From assembly GCF_900109645.1 (NCBI RefSeq), contig NZ_FOBG01000003.1:432020-496019 (forward strand): a stretch of 64,000 nucleotides of DNA, given 5' to 3'. A program made the translations under genes and the position numbers. The stretch comes from Duganella sp. CF402 (GTDB lineage Bacteria > Pseudomonadota > Gammaproteobacteria > Burkholderiales > Burkholderiaceae_D). Shown in pieces: positions 50,770 to 58,836 of this stretch. Below the pieces are notes generated by a model. That model made no database searches. It saw only the letters and a program-made list of their open reading frames with translations, and was not told where the DNA came from. Within the stretch, counting starts at the first letter, position 1. Each line of letters begins with the position of its first letter.

Positions 50770-51792
50770 ATGCAAGATAAGAATAAACAAGCGGGCCCGG
50801 TCCGCAAGGTGAGCGTGCTCGGCGCTGGCGCCTGGGGCACCGCCGTGGCCCTGTCGCTGGCCCAGCGCCACGACGTGCAGCTGTGGGGCCGCAACGCCGC
50901 CGCGCTGCAGGAGATGGCGGTAGCGCGCGAAAACAGCTACCTGCCCGGCTACACCTTCCCCGATCGCTTGCAGGTTGCCAGCGACTTTGAGGCGGCGCTG
51001 GCCCATGTGGCCGAGCCCGGCAGCCTGCTGATTGCGGCCTGTCCGGTGGCCGGTTTGCGGCCGCTGCTGCACTCGCTGAAAGGCCGCGCCATCCCCAACG
51101 TGGTGTGGCTGTGCAAGGGCTTCGAATACGACACCGGCCTGCTGCCGCACCAGATCGTGCGTGAAGTGCTGGGCGATACGGTGCCTGGCGGCGCGCTGTC
51201 GGGGCCGTCGTTTGCGCAGGAGGTGGCCAAGGGCCTGCCGTGCGCGCTGACCATCGCTTCGGAGTCGGCGGCGTTACGCGCCAGCGTGGTGGAAACCGCG
51301 CACGGCGGCAATATGCGCGTGTATTCGAGCGAAGATCTGGTCGGCGTGGAAGTGGGTGGCGCCGTGAAAAATATCCTGGCGATCGCTACCGGCGCGGCCG
51401 ATGGCCTGGGCTTGGGCCTGAACGCGCGTGCGGCGCTGATCACGCGCGGGCTGGCGGAAATCACCCGGCTTGGCGTGGCGCTGGGCGGCCAGACCGAAAC
51501 CTTCATGGGCCTGACCGGCATGGGCGACTTGATCCTGACCTGCACCGGCGACCTCTCGCGCAACCGCCGCGTAGGTTTAGGCCTGGCACAAGGCAAAGCG
51601 CTGGATGTGATCGTGCAGGAGCTGGGCCATGTGGCCGAGGGTGTGCCGTGCGCCAAGGCCGTGCGCGAACTGTCGGCCAGGCTCGGCGTCGAAATGCCGA
51701 TCACCAACGCTGTGGCTGGGGTGCTGTTCGACGGCGACCAGCCGCAAGCAATGGTGGCGCGCCTGCTGTCACGCGATCCCAAAGGCGAATAA
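50770..51792 (+). CDS. gpsA: NAD(P)-dependent glycerol-3-phosphate dehydrogenase
   Basis: 340 residues. Makes sn-glycerol-3-phosphate for phospholipid synthesis. NAD-binding loop VLGAGAWGTAVALSLA (about 17-32), catalytic Lys region LCKGFEYDTG and VGGAVKNILAIATG, with GLTGMGDLILTCTG. The C-terminal block GVPCAKAVRELSARL is typical. The stop codon lies inside a long palindrome that separates it from the convergent DUF2461 gene. Confidence 0.96.
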   Translation: MQDKNKQAGPVRKVSVLGAGAWGTAVALSLAQRHDVQLWGRNAAALQEMAVARENSYLPGYTFPDRLQVASDFEAALAHVAEPGSLLIAACPVAGLRPLLHSLKGRAIPNVVWLCKGFEYDTGLLPHQIVREVLGDTVPGGALSGPSFAQEVAKGLPCALTIASESAALRASVVETAHGGNMRVYSSEDLVGVEVGGAVKNILAIATGAADGLGLGLNARAALITRGLAEITRLGVALGGQTETFMGLTGMGDLILTCTGDLSRNRRVGLGLAQGKALDVIVQELGHVAEGVPCAKAVRELSARLGVEMPITNAVAGVLFDGDQPQAMVARLLSRDPKGE

Positions 51793-51867
51793 AAATTCGG
51801 GGTCAGAGCCGACAATCGGACATTTTGCTAGCGCAATGTCCGATTGTCGGCTCTGACCCCGAATTTT
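51792..51867. repeat. 76-bp perfect palindrome with 33-bp arms
   Basis: The left arm (51792-51824) starts AAAATTCGGGGTCAGAGCC and is exactly complementary to the right arm (51835-51867), with a 10-nt centre containing GCTAGC. It fills the whole gap between the convergent gpsA and DUF2461 genes, and its ends supply parts of both TAA stops. Elements of this form resemble the REP/RAYT-associated repeats of Oxalobacteraceae; they may act as bidirectional terminators. No transposase is nearby. Confidence 0.75.
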
Positions 51868-52555
51868 ATGCCTCTTCGACGTCCGACTTCGCTTCGCGCA
51901 TCCAAGTGACCAGCGGGTAGGCGTCCTTGAGGCCGGCCGCCAGGGTCGGCACCAGCAGCTCCGGCTTGTTCAGCTGCAGGTCGATCTCGGTCCACACAAA
52001 GAAGCTCTTCAGCTTGATGTATTCGATGTGCTCGTGCTCGGGATCGAAGCCTTTCGGCGGGCGCATCAACTTGCCTTCGTTCTGGATGTCGCCATAGGTC
52101 GCCACCAGCTTCTTGTTCTTCAACACCTTGCGGAAGCCAGCCGCGTCGTCGACCATGTGCTGGCGCAGCGCTTTCAACCGATGCGGCGGCGGCATGTATT
52201 CGCCGGCGCCGAACAGCAGCTTGCCGCTGCCATCGATCTGCATGTAGTAGGTCGGCCCGCCAGCCTTGCTCGGACGCCGCATATCGTTCGGCGCCACCGC
52301 CGCCGAAAAGCGCGTCTTGTACGGGCTCTTGTCATGCGCGAAGCGCACGTCGCGGTTGATGCGGAACATCGCCTTCTTCGGATTGCTGAACTTGACCTGC
52401 GCATCAAACTTGCCCAGTTCGGCAATCATCTCCGTCACCACTTGCAGGAATTCCTCGCGCAGGATGTCGTAGCGCGGCTTGTTCATGATGAACCAAGGAC
52501 GGTTGTTGTTGGCCTCAAGTTCTCGCAGGTATTGGGTCAGGTCGCGCAGGTGCAT
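51866..52555 (-). CDS. DUF2461 domain-containing protein
   Basis: 229 residues. The DUF2461 (TIGR02453) signature is clear: NNNRPWFIMNKPRYDILREE near the N terminus, FRINRDVRFAHDKSPYKTRF (about 63-82), and YYMQIDGSGKLLFGAGEYMP. No function is established for the family; members are cytoplasmic and single-copy in many bacteria. The stop lies in the 76-bp palindrome. It follows the degS-like gene 8 bp downstream on the same strand. Confidence 0.9.
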   Translation of the reverse strand: MHLRDLTQYLRELEANNNRPWFIMNKPRYDILREEFLQVVTEMIAELGKFDAQVKFSNPKKAMFRINRDVRFAHDKSPYKTRFSAAVAPNDMRRPSKAGGPTYYMQIDGSGKLLFGAGEYMPPPHRLKALRQHMVDDAAGFRKVLKNKKLVATYGDIQNEGKLMRPPKGFDPEHEHIEYIKLKSFFVWTEIDLQLNKPELLVPTLAAGLKDAYPLVTWMREAKSDVEEA

Positions 52556-52563
52556 GGTGTTCC

Positions 52564-53733
52564 TTATTTGGCGCTGGCCGGCCGCTTGCCAACGGTCACA
52601 TCCAGCGTAGTCTCGCGGTTTTTCCGCAGGACCGACATTTTAGCTTTTTCGCCGGGAGTAAGCTGGGCGATGAGGTTGAGCATGCTGTTGGTGTCGGCCA
52701 CCGGCTTGCCGTCCACCGACAGCAGGATGTCGCCGGGCTTGATGCCGCCCTTGTCGGCCGGGCCGTTGCGCACCACGCCGGCAATGATGGCGCCGCTCTG
52801 GCGCTGCAAGCCGAAGCTGGCTGCCAGCTCGGGCGTGATTTCCTGGCTCTCGACGCCGATCCAGCCACGCACCACATGGCCCGATTTGATGATGGCTTCC
52901 ATCACCGACTTGGCAGTCGACACCGGAATCGCAAAGCCAATGCCAACTGAACCACCGGTCTGCGAATAAATCGCCGAGTTGATGCCCAGCAGGTTGCCGC
53001 TGGCGTCCACCAGCGCCCCGCCCGAGTTGCCAAAGTTAATCGCCGCGTCGGTCTGGATGAAGTTCTCGAAGTGGTTGATGTGCAGGTTGTTGCGCCCCAG
53101 CGCGGAGATGATGCCCATCGTCACGGTCTGGCCGACGCCGAACGGGTTGCCGATGGCCAGCACCACGTCGCCCACCTGCGCCTGCTCGGCCTGGCCGAGC
53201 ACGATCACCGGCAGCTTGTCCATGCTGATCTTGATCACCGCCAGGTCGGTCTCCGGGTCGGTGCCGACCAGCTTGGCGGCAGCCTTGCGGCCGTCGGCCA
53301 ACGCCACCTCGATTTCATCGGCCGCTTCCACCACGTGGTTGTTGGTCAGGATGTAGCCCTGGGCCGAGACGATCACGCCCGAGCCGAGGCTGGACTCGTC
53401 GTCGCTGTCCTCGTCGCGATCGCGGTCGCCGAAGAATTTTTTAAAGAAGGGGTCGCGCAGCAGCGGATGCTGGCCACGCTTGGGTTTCTTGCTGGTGATG
53501 ATGTTGACCACGGCCGGCATGGCGCGCGCCGCCGCCGCCCGGTAGGAGCCACCGGCCGACAGCGGCGGCTTGGACGGCGCCGCCTCCAGCATCGGCGCCG
53601 GATGCTCGACATTGCCCAGCTGTTGCACGCGCACCGGTGCCGGCTGCTCGCGCCGGCCCACCGCCGTGTAGACGAAATACAGTGCCAATACGACGGTCAC
53701 CGTTTGCGCAAACAATAACCAGAGTCGTCGCAT
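52564..53733 (-). CDS. DegS/DegP-type S1C serine endopeptidase (AlgW-like)
   Basis: 389 residues. Periplasmic protease anchored by an N-terminal span (LLFAQTVTVVLALYFVYTAV, residues 6-25). Catalytic triad: His in NNHVV (about 137), Asp in ETDLAVIKI (about 167) and Ser in FGNSGGALV (about 241), with a single C-terminal PDZ domain (GIKPGDILLSVDGKPVADTN). One PDZ domain and the membrane anchor favour DegS/AlgW, which start the sigma-E-type envelope stress cascade. It is followed by DUF2461. Confidence 0.93.
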   Translation of the reverse strand: MRRLWLLFAQTVTVVLALYFVYTAVGRREQPAPVRVQQLGNVEHPAPMLEAAPSKPPLSAGGSYRAAAARAMPAVVNIITSKKPKRGQHPLLRDPFFKKFFGDRDRDEDSDDESSLGSGVIVSAQGYILTNNHVVEAADEIEVALADGRKAAAKLVGTDPETDLAVIKISMDKLPVIVLGQAEQAQVGDVVLAIGNPFGVGQTVTMGIISALGRNNLHINHFENFIQTDAAINFGNSGGALVDASGNLLGINSAIYSQTGGSVGIGFAIPVSTAKSVMEAIIKSGHVVRGWIGVESQEITPELAASFGLQRQSGAIIAGVVRNGPADKGGIKPGDILLSVDGKPVADTNSMLNLIAQLTPGEKAKMSVLRKNRETTLDVTVGKRPASAK

Positions 53734-53769
53734 CGCAGTCCAGCCTGCCGCCTTGGCGGCGGCCTTGAA

Positions 53770-54207
53770 TTATTTTTTGAGGGAGTCGCGGATTTCGCGC
53801 AGCAGCACGATATCTTCCGGGGTCGGTGGCGGCGGTTCCGCTGCAGCGGCAGCCGCTTCCTGCTTCTGGCCCAGGGTGCGCGCCTTGTTCATCAGGCGTA
53901 CCATCTGGAAGATCACGAACGCCAGAATCACAAAGTTCAACAGGATGGTAGCAAAATTCCCGTAGGCGAACACGGCGCCCAGTTTTTTCGCTTCCACCAG
54001 GCTCAGGTTGGCGGCCTGGCCGTTGAGCGGGATGTAGTAGTTGGCGAAGTCCAGGCCGCCAAACAGTTTGCCGATCGGCGGCATGATGATGTCGGCCACC
54101 AGCGAGTCGACGATCTTGCCGAAGGCGCCGCCGATGATCACACCGACCGCCAGGTCGACCACATTGCCCTTCATCGCGAATTCTTTAAATTCCTGCATCA
54201 TTGCCAT
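53770..54207 (-). CDS. mscL: Large-conductance mechanosensitive channel
   Basis: 145 residues. Pentameric channel that opens under membrane tension to protect against hypo-osmotic shock. N-terminal EFKEFAMKGNVVDLAVGVII, the first pore helix VIIGGAFGKIVDSLVADIIM and the second span TILLNFVILAFVIFQMVRLM are canonical. A Pro-rich tail (AEPPPPTPED) ends in the usual C-terminal helix IVLLREIRDSLKK. Confidence 0.96.
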   Translation of the reverse strand: MAMMQEFKEFAMKGNVVDLAVGVIIGGAFGKIVDSLVADIIMPPIGKLFGGLDFANYYIPLNGQAANLSLVEAKKLGAVFAYGNFATILLNFVILAFVIFQMVRLMNKARTLGQKQEAAAAAAEPPPPTPEDIVLLREIRDSLKK

Positions 54208-54328
54208 ATTCTTATCCCCGCTGTGTGGTCAATTGTGAACAAAACTGCGCTTGGATCATACTATTTTTTCAATTGGATTCCAAACACGCTTGCCGTTTAC
54301 GCATTTGCAAGCCGAATTACGCTATAAA

Positions 54329-54342
54329 TTGACCTACATCAA
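54329..54342. promoter_or_regulatory. FNR/ANR-like box upstream of petABC
   Basis: TTGAC-CTAC-ATCAA matches the FNR/ANR consensus TTGAT-N4-ATCAA except for one base in the left half-site. It lies between mscL and petA, about 110 bp upstream of the candidate petA -10. Oxygen control of the bc1 complex would be sensible. Confidence 0.45.
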
Positions 54343-54450
54343 TTTATGCTCATCGCCCTCGCCCCTATCATCGCTGCGGGAGCCCAGTACGGCTGGCTAA
54401 AATCTTGGGGAAAGAGCAACATTGGTGCTGGAGTTGCAGCGTGCATACTT

Positions 54451-54456
54451 TATAAT
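54451..54456 (+). promoter_or_regulatory. Candidate -10 element of the petABC operon
   Basis: A perfect TATAAT hexamer lies 94 bp before the petA start. The region 17 bp upstream reads CTGGAG, a poor -35, so activator help (for example FNR) or an incorrect assignment is possible. Confidence 0.4.
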
Positions 54457-54549
54457 GTAGTGTTGCTGGATTTCGTACCTTGGTTTCAGTTTTTCAGTTT
54501 GTACACAGTTCTCAAGATTTTGTTCGCACTTTGACTGATTGGGGTTTGT

Positions 54550-55158
54550 ATGAGTAACGAAAAGCAGGTCGATTCAGGCCGTCGCGGATTACTGGTCGCG
54601 ACTGGCGCCGCCGGCGGTGTCGTAGGTTTGTCCACCGCAGGCGCATTAGTCAGTACCTTCCAGCCGTCCGAGCGCGCGAAAGCGGCCGGCGCGCCGGTCG
54701 AAGTGGATATCTCCACGCTCAATCCCGGTGAGATGAAAACCGTGGAATGGCGCGGCAAGCCGGTCTGGATCATCAAGCGCACGCCTGAAATGGTGGCCTC
54801 GCTGAAAAAAACCGACGGCAAAGTGGCCGACGCCGACTCCAAGCGCAATCCCGAAGAATTCACGCCCGAATACGCCCGTAACGAATGGCGCTCGCGCAAA
54901 CCGGAACTCCTGGTCGCGGTCGGCATCTGTACCCACTTGGGCTGTTCGCCTTCCTCCAAATTTACCCCCGGCCCGCAGCCTTCGCTGCCGGACGACTGGG
55001 AGGGCGGCTTCCTCTGCCCTTGCCACGGCTCGACCTTCGACATGGCCGGCCGCGTGTTCAAGAACAAGCCGGCGCCGGACAACCTGCAAGTCCCGCGCCA
55101 TATGTACCTGAGCGACACCAAGCTGGTCATCGGTAAAGACGAGAAAGGCGAGGCATAA
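54550..55158 (+). CDS. petA: Ubiquinol-cytochrome c reductase iron-sulfur (Rieske) subunit
   Basis: 202 residues. Rieske [2Fe-2S] protein of the cytochrome bc1 complex. A twin-arginine signal (SGRRGLLVATGAAGG, residues 9-23) exports the folded protein; the cluster ligands are CTHLGC (about 127-132) and CPCHGS (about 159-164). First gene of petABC with petB starting one bp after its stop. A flexible hinge (SERAKAAGAP) follows the anchor. Confidence 0.96.
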   Translation: MSNEKQVDSGRRGLLVATGAAGGVVGLSTAGALVSTFQPSERAKAAGAPVEVDISTLNPGEMKTVEWRGKPVWIIKRTPEMVASLKKTDGKVADADSKRNPEEFTPEYARNEWRSRKPELLVAVGICTHLGCSPSSKFTPGPQPSLPDDWEGGFLCPCHGSTFDMAGRVFKNKPAPDNLQVPRHMYLSDTKLVIGKDEKGEA

Positions 55159-55159
55159 G

Positions 55160-56572
55160 ATGGGGGCATTCAAGGAGACCAAATTCCCGGCCGACGCTCC
55201 GGCCGCACAAAAAGCACTGGGCTGGGTGGACGACCGTTTCCCGCTCACCAAGCTGTGGAATGATCAGTGGGGCAAATACTACGCCCCGAAAAACTTCAAT
55301 TTCTGGTACATCTTCGGCTCGCTGGCGATGCTGGTGCTGGTGCTGCAGATCGTCACCGGCATCTTCCTGACCATGCACTACAAGCCGGACGCCAACCTGG
55401 CCTTCGGCTCCGTCGAGTACATCATGCGCGAAGTGCCGTGGGGCTGGCTGGTGCGCTATATGCACTCGACCGGCGCCTCGGCCTTCTTCATCATCGTCTA
55501 CCTGCACATGACGCGTGGCTTGCTGTACGGCTCGTATCGCAAACCGCGCGAGCTGATCTGGCTGTTCGGCTTTGCCATCTTCCTGTGCCTGATGGCGGAA
55601 GCCTTCTTCGGCTACCTGCTGCCGTGGGGCCAGATGTCGTACTGGGGCGCGCAGGTGATCGTCAACCTGTTCGGCGCGATTCCGCTGATCGGCCCTGACC
55701 TGTCGCTGTGGATCCGCGGCGACTACGTGGTGTCGGACGCCACCCTGAACCGCTTCTTCGCGTTCCACGTGATCGCCATCCCGCTAGTCCTGCTGGGCCT
55801 GGTGGCGGCGCACTTGATCGCGCTGCACGAAGTCGGTTCGAGCAACCCGGACGGCATCGAAATCAAGGAAAACCTGGGCGCCGACGGCCATCCGGTCGAC
55901 GGCATACCGTCGCACCCATACTACACGGTGCACGACCTGTTCGGCGTGTCGGTGTTCCTGACCATCTTCAGCGCGGTGGTGTTCTTCGCGCCGGAAATGG
56001 GCGGCTACTTCCTCGAGTACAACAACTTCCTGCCGGGCGATTCGCTGAAAACCCCGCTGCACATCGCCCCGACCTGGTACTTCACCGCGTTCTACTCGGT
56101 GCTGCGCGCCACCACCGCCGACTTCATGTGGGTGCTGATGTTCTTCGTGGCCGCCTACGTGGTGTTCATCTGGCTCAAATCGCGCCTGTCCAGCCTCACC
56201 AAGACCGTCATCGCCGTGGTTGCGCTGGTGGCCATCATCGGCATGCTGCCGCAGGTGCTGGACGCGAAATTCTGGGGCGTGGTGTTCTTCGGTTCCTCGG
56301 TGGTGATCCTGGCCTTCCTGCCGTGGCTGGATAAATCGCCGGTGAAATCGATCCGCTACCGCCCGGACTGGCACAAATATGTGTACGCGGTGTTCTTCAT
56401 CTCGTTCCTGACGCTGGGCTACCTCGGTACCCTGCCGCCGACCGAGGGCCGTACCATCGTGTCGCAAGTGTGCACCCTGCTGTACTTTAGCTTCTTCCTG
56501 TTCATGCCTTGGTGGAGTGCGATGGGCACGTTCAAGAAGGTTCCGGACCGCGTCGTCTACCACGGCCACTGA
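55160..56572 (+). CDS. petB: Cytochrome b of the bc1 complex
   Basis: 470 residues with about eight to nine membrane spans. Carries two b-type haems and the quinol sites. VRYMHSTGASAFFIIVYLHM and HVIAIPLVLLGLVAAHLIAL contain the haem-ligating histidines, GYLLPWGQMSYWGAQV the Qo loop, and PEMGGYFLEYNNFLP replaces the PEWY box region. The chain is longer than mitochondrial cytochrome b, with a C-terminal extension typical of proteobacteria. Confidence 0.96.
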   Translation: MGAFKETKFPADAPAAQKALGWVDDRFPLTKLWNDQWGKYYAPKNFNFWYIFGSLAMLVLVLQIVTGIFLTMHYKPDANLAFGSVEYIMREVPWGWLVRYMHSTGASAFFIIVYLHMTRGLLYGSYRKPRELIWLFGFAIFLCLMAEAFFGYLLPWGQMSYWGAQVIVNLFGAIPLIGPDLSLWIRGDYVVSDATLNRFFAFHVIAIPLVLLGLVAAHLIALHEVGSSNPDGIEIKENLGADGHPVDGIPSHPYYTVHDLFGVSVFLTIFSAVVFFAPEMGGYFLEYNNFLPGDSLKTPLHIAPTWYFTAFYSVLRATTADFMWVLMFFVAAYVVFIWLKSRLSSLTKTVIAVVALVAIIGMLPQVLDAKFWGVVFFGSSVVILAFLPWLDKSPVKSIRYRPDWHKYVYAVFFISFLTLGYLGTLPPTEGRTIVSQVCTLLYFSFFLFMPWWSAMGTFKKVPDRVVYHGH

Positions 56573-56598
56573 TCGCTAAAGTGCATAAAGGACAACAC

Positions 56599-57363
56599 AT
56601 GAAATACGCAAAACGCATACTTGCCGCTTTGGCACTGTTGCCCGGCCTGGCCTTCGCCAACGAGGGCGGAATCCCGCTCGACAAGGCGCCGGACCGCTCA
56701 AATAACCTGGCCGCGCTGCAGCATGGCGCCAAACTGTTCGTAAATTACTGCCTGAACTGTCATAATGCGTCCTCCATGCGCTACAACCGCCTGAAAGACC
56801 TGGGTTTGAGCGAGGAGCAGATCAAGGCCAACCTGCTGTTTACCGGTGACAAAGTCGGCGAAATGATGACCACCACCATGAAACCGGCCGATGCGAAAGC
56901 ATGGTTCGGCGTGGTGCCGCCGGACTTGTCGGTGATCCAGCGCGCGAAAGCGTCTGGCGCCGGCAGCGGCAGTGATTATTTGTACACCTACCTGCGCAGC
57001 TTCTACAAGGACGACACCCGCCCGACCGGCTGGAACAACCTGGTAGTCAACAATGTGGCGATGCCGCATGTGCTGTGGGAATTGCAAGGTGTACAAAAAG
57101 TCAACATGAAAGAAGTGGCCGACCCGCACGAAGAAGGCAAAACGACGCACCAGTTTGCTGGATTTGAGCAGGTCACTCCGGGTAAACTGAGCAAGTTGGA
57201 GTACGACACTGCCGTGGCCGACCTGGTCGGCTACATGGAATGGATGGCGGAACCTGCTGCGCAGACCCGCAAAAAACTGGGCGTGGTGGTCGTGCTGTTT
57301 ATGACCTTGTTCGCCCTTCTGGCATGGCGCTTGAACGCGTCGTTCTGGAAAGAAGTGAAATAA
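56599..57363 (+). CDS. petC: Cytochrome c1 of the bc1 complex
   Basis: 254 residues. Signal peptide (ILAALALLPGLAFA, residues 7-20), haem attachment motif CLNCH (about 51-55), axial Met region VNNVAMPHVLWELQG (about 151-165), and a C-terminal membrane anchor (LGVVVVLFMTLFALLAWRLN). The ATG at 56599 follows AAAGGAC. Ends the petABC operon; a terminator follows. Confidence 0.95.
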   Translation: MKYAKRILAALALLPGLAFANEGGIPLDKAPDRSNNLAALQHGAKLFVNYCLNCHNASSMRYNRLKDLGLSEEQIKANLLFTGDKVGEMMTTTMKPADAKAWFGVVPPDLSVIQRAKASGAGSGSDYLYTYLRSFYKDDTRPTGWNNLVVNNVAMPHVLWELQGVQKVNMKEVADPHEEGKTTHQFAGFEQVTPGKLSKLEYDTAVADLVGYMEWMAEPAAQTRKKLGVVVVLFMTLFALLAWRLNASFWKEVK

Positions 57364-57367
57364 TCGA

Positions 57368-57395
57368 GGGCGCCGGCTGGCCGGCGCTTGTTTTG
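57368..57395 (+). terminator. Terminator after petC
   Basis: Arms GCGCCGGC (57370-57377) and GCCGGCGC (57380-57387) with a very short loop are followed by TTGTTTT. A second hairpin GCCCGC-GTTTG-GCGGGC (57400-57416) follows at once. Confidence 0.75.
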
Positions 57396-57479
57396 CGATG
57401 CCCGCGTTTGGCGGGCGATCGATCCGGGTGAGCCGTTCGCGGTCTCGCCCTGTTTGTTCTTCTAAGGAACTAGAAAAAA

Positions 57480-58091
57480 ATGATGGTTCTCTACTCGGGT
57501 ACGACCTGCCCCTTCTCGCAACGCTGCCGCCTGGTCCTGTTTGAAAAAGGCATGGACTTTGAAGTGCGCGATGTCGACTTGTTCAACAAGCCGGAAGATA
57601 TCTCGACCATGAATCCCTATGGTCAGGTGCCGATCCTGGTGGAACGTGAATTGATCTTGTATGAATCGAACATCATCAATGAATACATCGACGAACGCTT
57701 CCCGCATCCGCAACTGATGCCGGCCGATCCGCTGATGCGCGCCCGCGCGCGCCTGATGCTGTTCAACTTTGAAAAAGAACTGTTTGTGCACGTGCATACG
57801 CTGGAAAGCGAACGCGCCAAGGGCAACGACAAGAGCCACGACAAGGCCCGCGCAGAAATCCGCGACCGCCTGACCACGCTGGCGCCGCTGTTCCTGAAAA
57901 ACAAATACATGCTGGGCGACGAGTTCTCGATGCTGGACGTGGCGGTGGCCCCGTTGCTGTGGCGCCTGGATCACTACGGCATCGAACTGTCGAAGACCGC
58001 CGCGCCGCTGATGAAGTACGCCGAGCGTATCTTCTCGCGTCCTGCGTACATCGAAGCGCTGACGCCGTCGGAAAAGGTGATGCGCCGTTAA
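57480..58091 (+). CDS. sspA: Stringent starvation protein A
   Basis: 203 residues. RNA-polymerase-associated protein with a glutathione-transferase fold but no GST activity. MVLYSGTTCPFSQRCRLVLF, DVDLFNKPEDISTMNPYGQV and LYESNIINEYIDERFPHPQL are SspA-type, followed by an all-helical C-terminal domain. Two adjacent ATGs (57480 and 57483) could serve as the start. It regulates stationary-phase and stress genes in E. coli. petABC-sspA-sspB is a long-conserved order. Confidence 0.94.
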   Translation: MMVLYSGTTCPFSQRCRLVLFEKGMDFEVRDVDLFNKPEDISTMNPYGQVPILVERELILYESNIINEYIDERFPHPQLMPADPLMRARARLMLFNFEKELFVHVHTLESERAKGNDKSHDKARAEIRDRLTTLAPLFLKNKYMLGDEFSMLDVAVAPLLWRLDHYGIELSKTAAPLMKYAERIFSRPAYIEALTPSEKVMRR

Positions 58092-58108
58092 TGGTTCATT
58101 GAAGCACT

Positions 58109-58150
58109 ACGGCGCGTGGCCGGCCTAGCCTGGCGGCGCGCCGTGTTTTA
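58109..58150 (+). terminator. GC-rich hairpin with T-run between sspA and sspB
   Basis: Arms ACGGCGCG (58109-58116) and CGCGCCGT (58137-58144) enclose a 20-nt region that can fold further, and GTTTT follows. It could be a partial terminator that lowers sspB relative to sspA. Confidence 0.55.
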
Positions 58151-58168
58151 CCGCAGTCTGGAAGACCC

Positions 58169-58660
58169 ATGTCTGAAATCTCAACCAAGCCCTACCTGCT
58201 GCGCGCCATCTATGAGTGGTGCACCGACAGTGGCTACACCCCCTACCTCGCCGTCAAGGTCGACGCCGGCACCACGGTGCCGATGGAATACGTCAAAAAA
58301 GGCGAGATCGTGCTCAATATCAGCTTCGGCGCCACCTCGGGCCTGAAGATGGACAATGACAGCATCCGCTTCCACGCGCGCTTTGGCGGCGTGTCGCGCG
58401 AAATCTACATCCCGGTCAACAACGTGATGGCCATCTACGCCAACGAAAATGGCCAGGGCATGGCGTTCGAGCCGCAGCTGGGCCAGCAGTCGGTGCCGGA
58501 GCAGGACGAAGCCGACGCCGAAGCAGCGCCACTGGCGCCGGTATTGTCGGCCGTGCCGCCTGCAGCCATCGACGCAAAAACCGAAGCGCCAGGCACGCCG
58601 GGCGACGACAACGATCCGCCTAAAAAGGGCGGCCGTCCTACGCTGACCCGTATTAAATAG
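58169..58660 (+). CDS. sspB: ClpXP protease specificity-enhancing factor SspB
   Basis: 163 residues. Delivers ssrA-tagged substrates to ClpXP. The folded domain (KPYLLRAIYEWCTDSGYTPY, VVLNISFGATSGLKMDND-like strands, ISFGATSGLKMDNDSIRFHA) occupies about residues 5-110. A flexible Ala/Pro/Asp linker leads to the ClpX-binding tail GGRPTLTRIK. It is followed directly by tRNA-Thr. Confidence 0.93.
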   Translation: MSEISTKPYLLRAIYEWCTDSGYTPYLAVKVDAGTTVPMEYVKKGEIVLNISFGATSGLKMDNDSIRFHARFGGVSREIYIPVNNVMAIYANENGQGMAFEPQLGQQSVPEQDEADAEAAPLAPVLSAVPPAAIDAKTEAPGTPGDDNDPPKKGGRPTLTRIK

Positions 58661-58686
58661 CGTATAATTCGCCCCGTAAAAGTCAC

Positions 58687-58762
<76 letters not shown>

Positions 58763-58766
58763 CACA

Positions 58767-58806
58767 AAACGCCTTACGTGCAGTGTACGTAAGGCGTTTG
58801 TCTTTA
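58767..58806 (+). terminator. Terminator of tRNA-Thr
   Basis: Perfect 13-bp arms (58767-58779, AAACGCCTTACGT, and 58787-58799) with loop GCAGTGT, followed by GTCTTTATTT. It starts 5 bp after the CCA end. Confidence 0.85.
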
Positions 58807-58836
58807 TTTCCACTCTTCTCTCAAGCGACTGCAAAC

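Larger units (their letters stand above)
54208..54549. other. Intergenic region between mscL and petA
   Basis: 342 bp with A/T-rich stretches. It holds an FNR-like box (54329-54342) and a possible petABC -10 TATAAT (54451-54456) with no good -35 at 17 bp. A rightward open frame of 62 codons (54346-54534) has no ribosome-binding site, drifting codon use and an overlap with the promoter, so it is not annotated as a gene. Confidence 0.5.

Noticed and set aside
54346..54534. Rightward 62-codon hydrophobic open frame before petA
   Set aside because: No ribosome-binding site, third-position GC drops midway, and the candidate petABC -10 lies inside it. A real small membrane protein is possible but unsupported.
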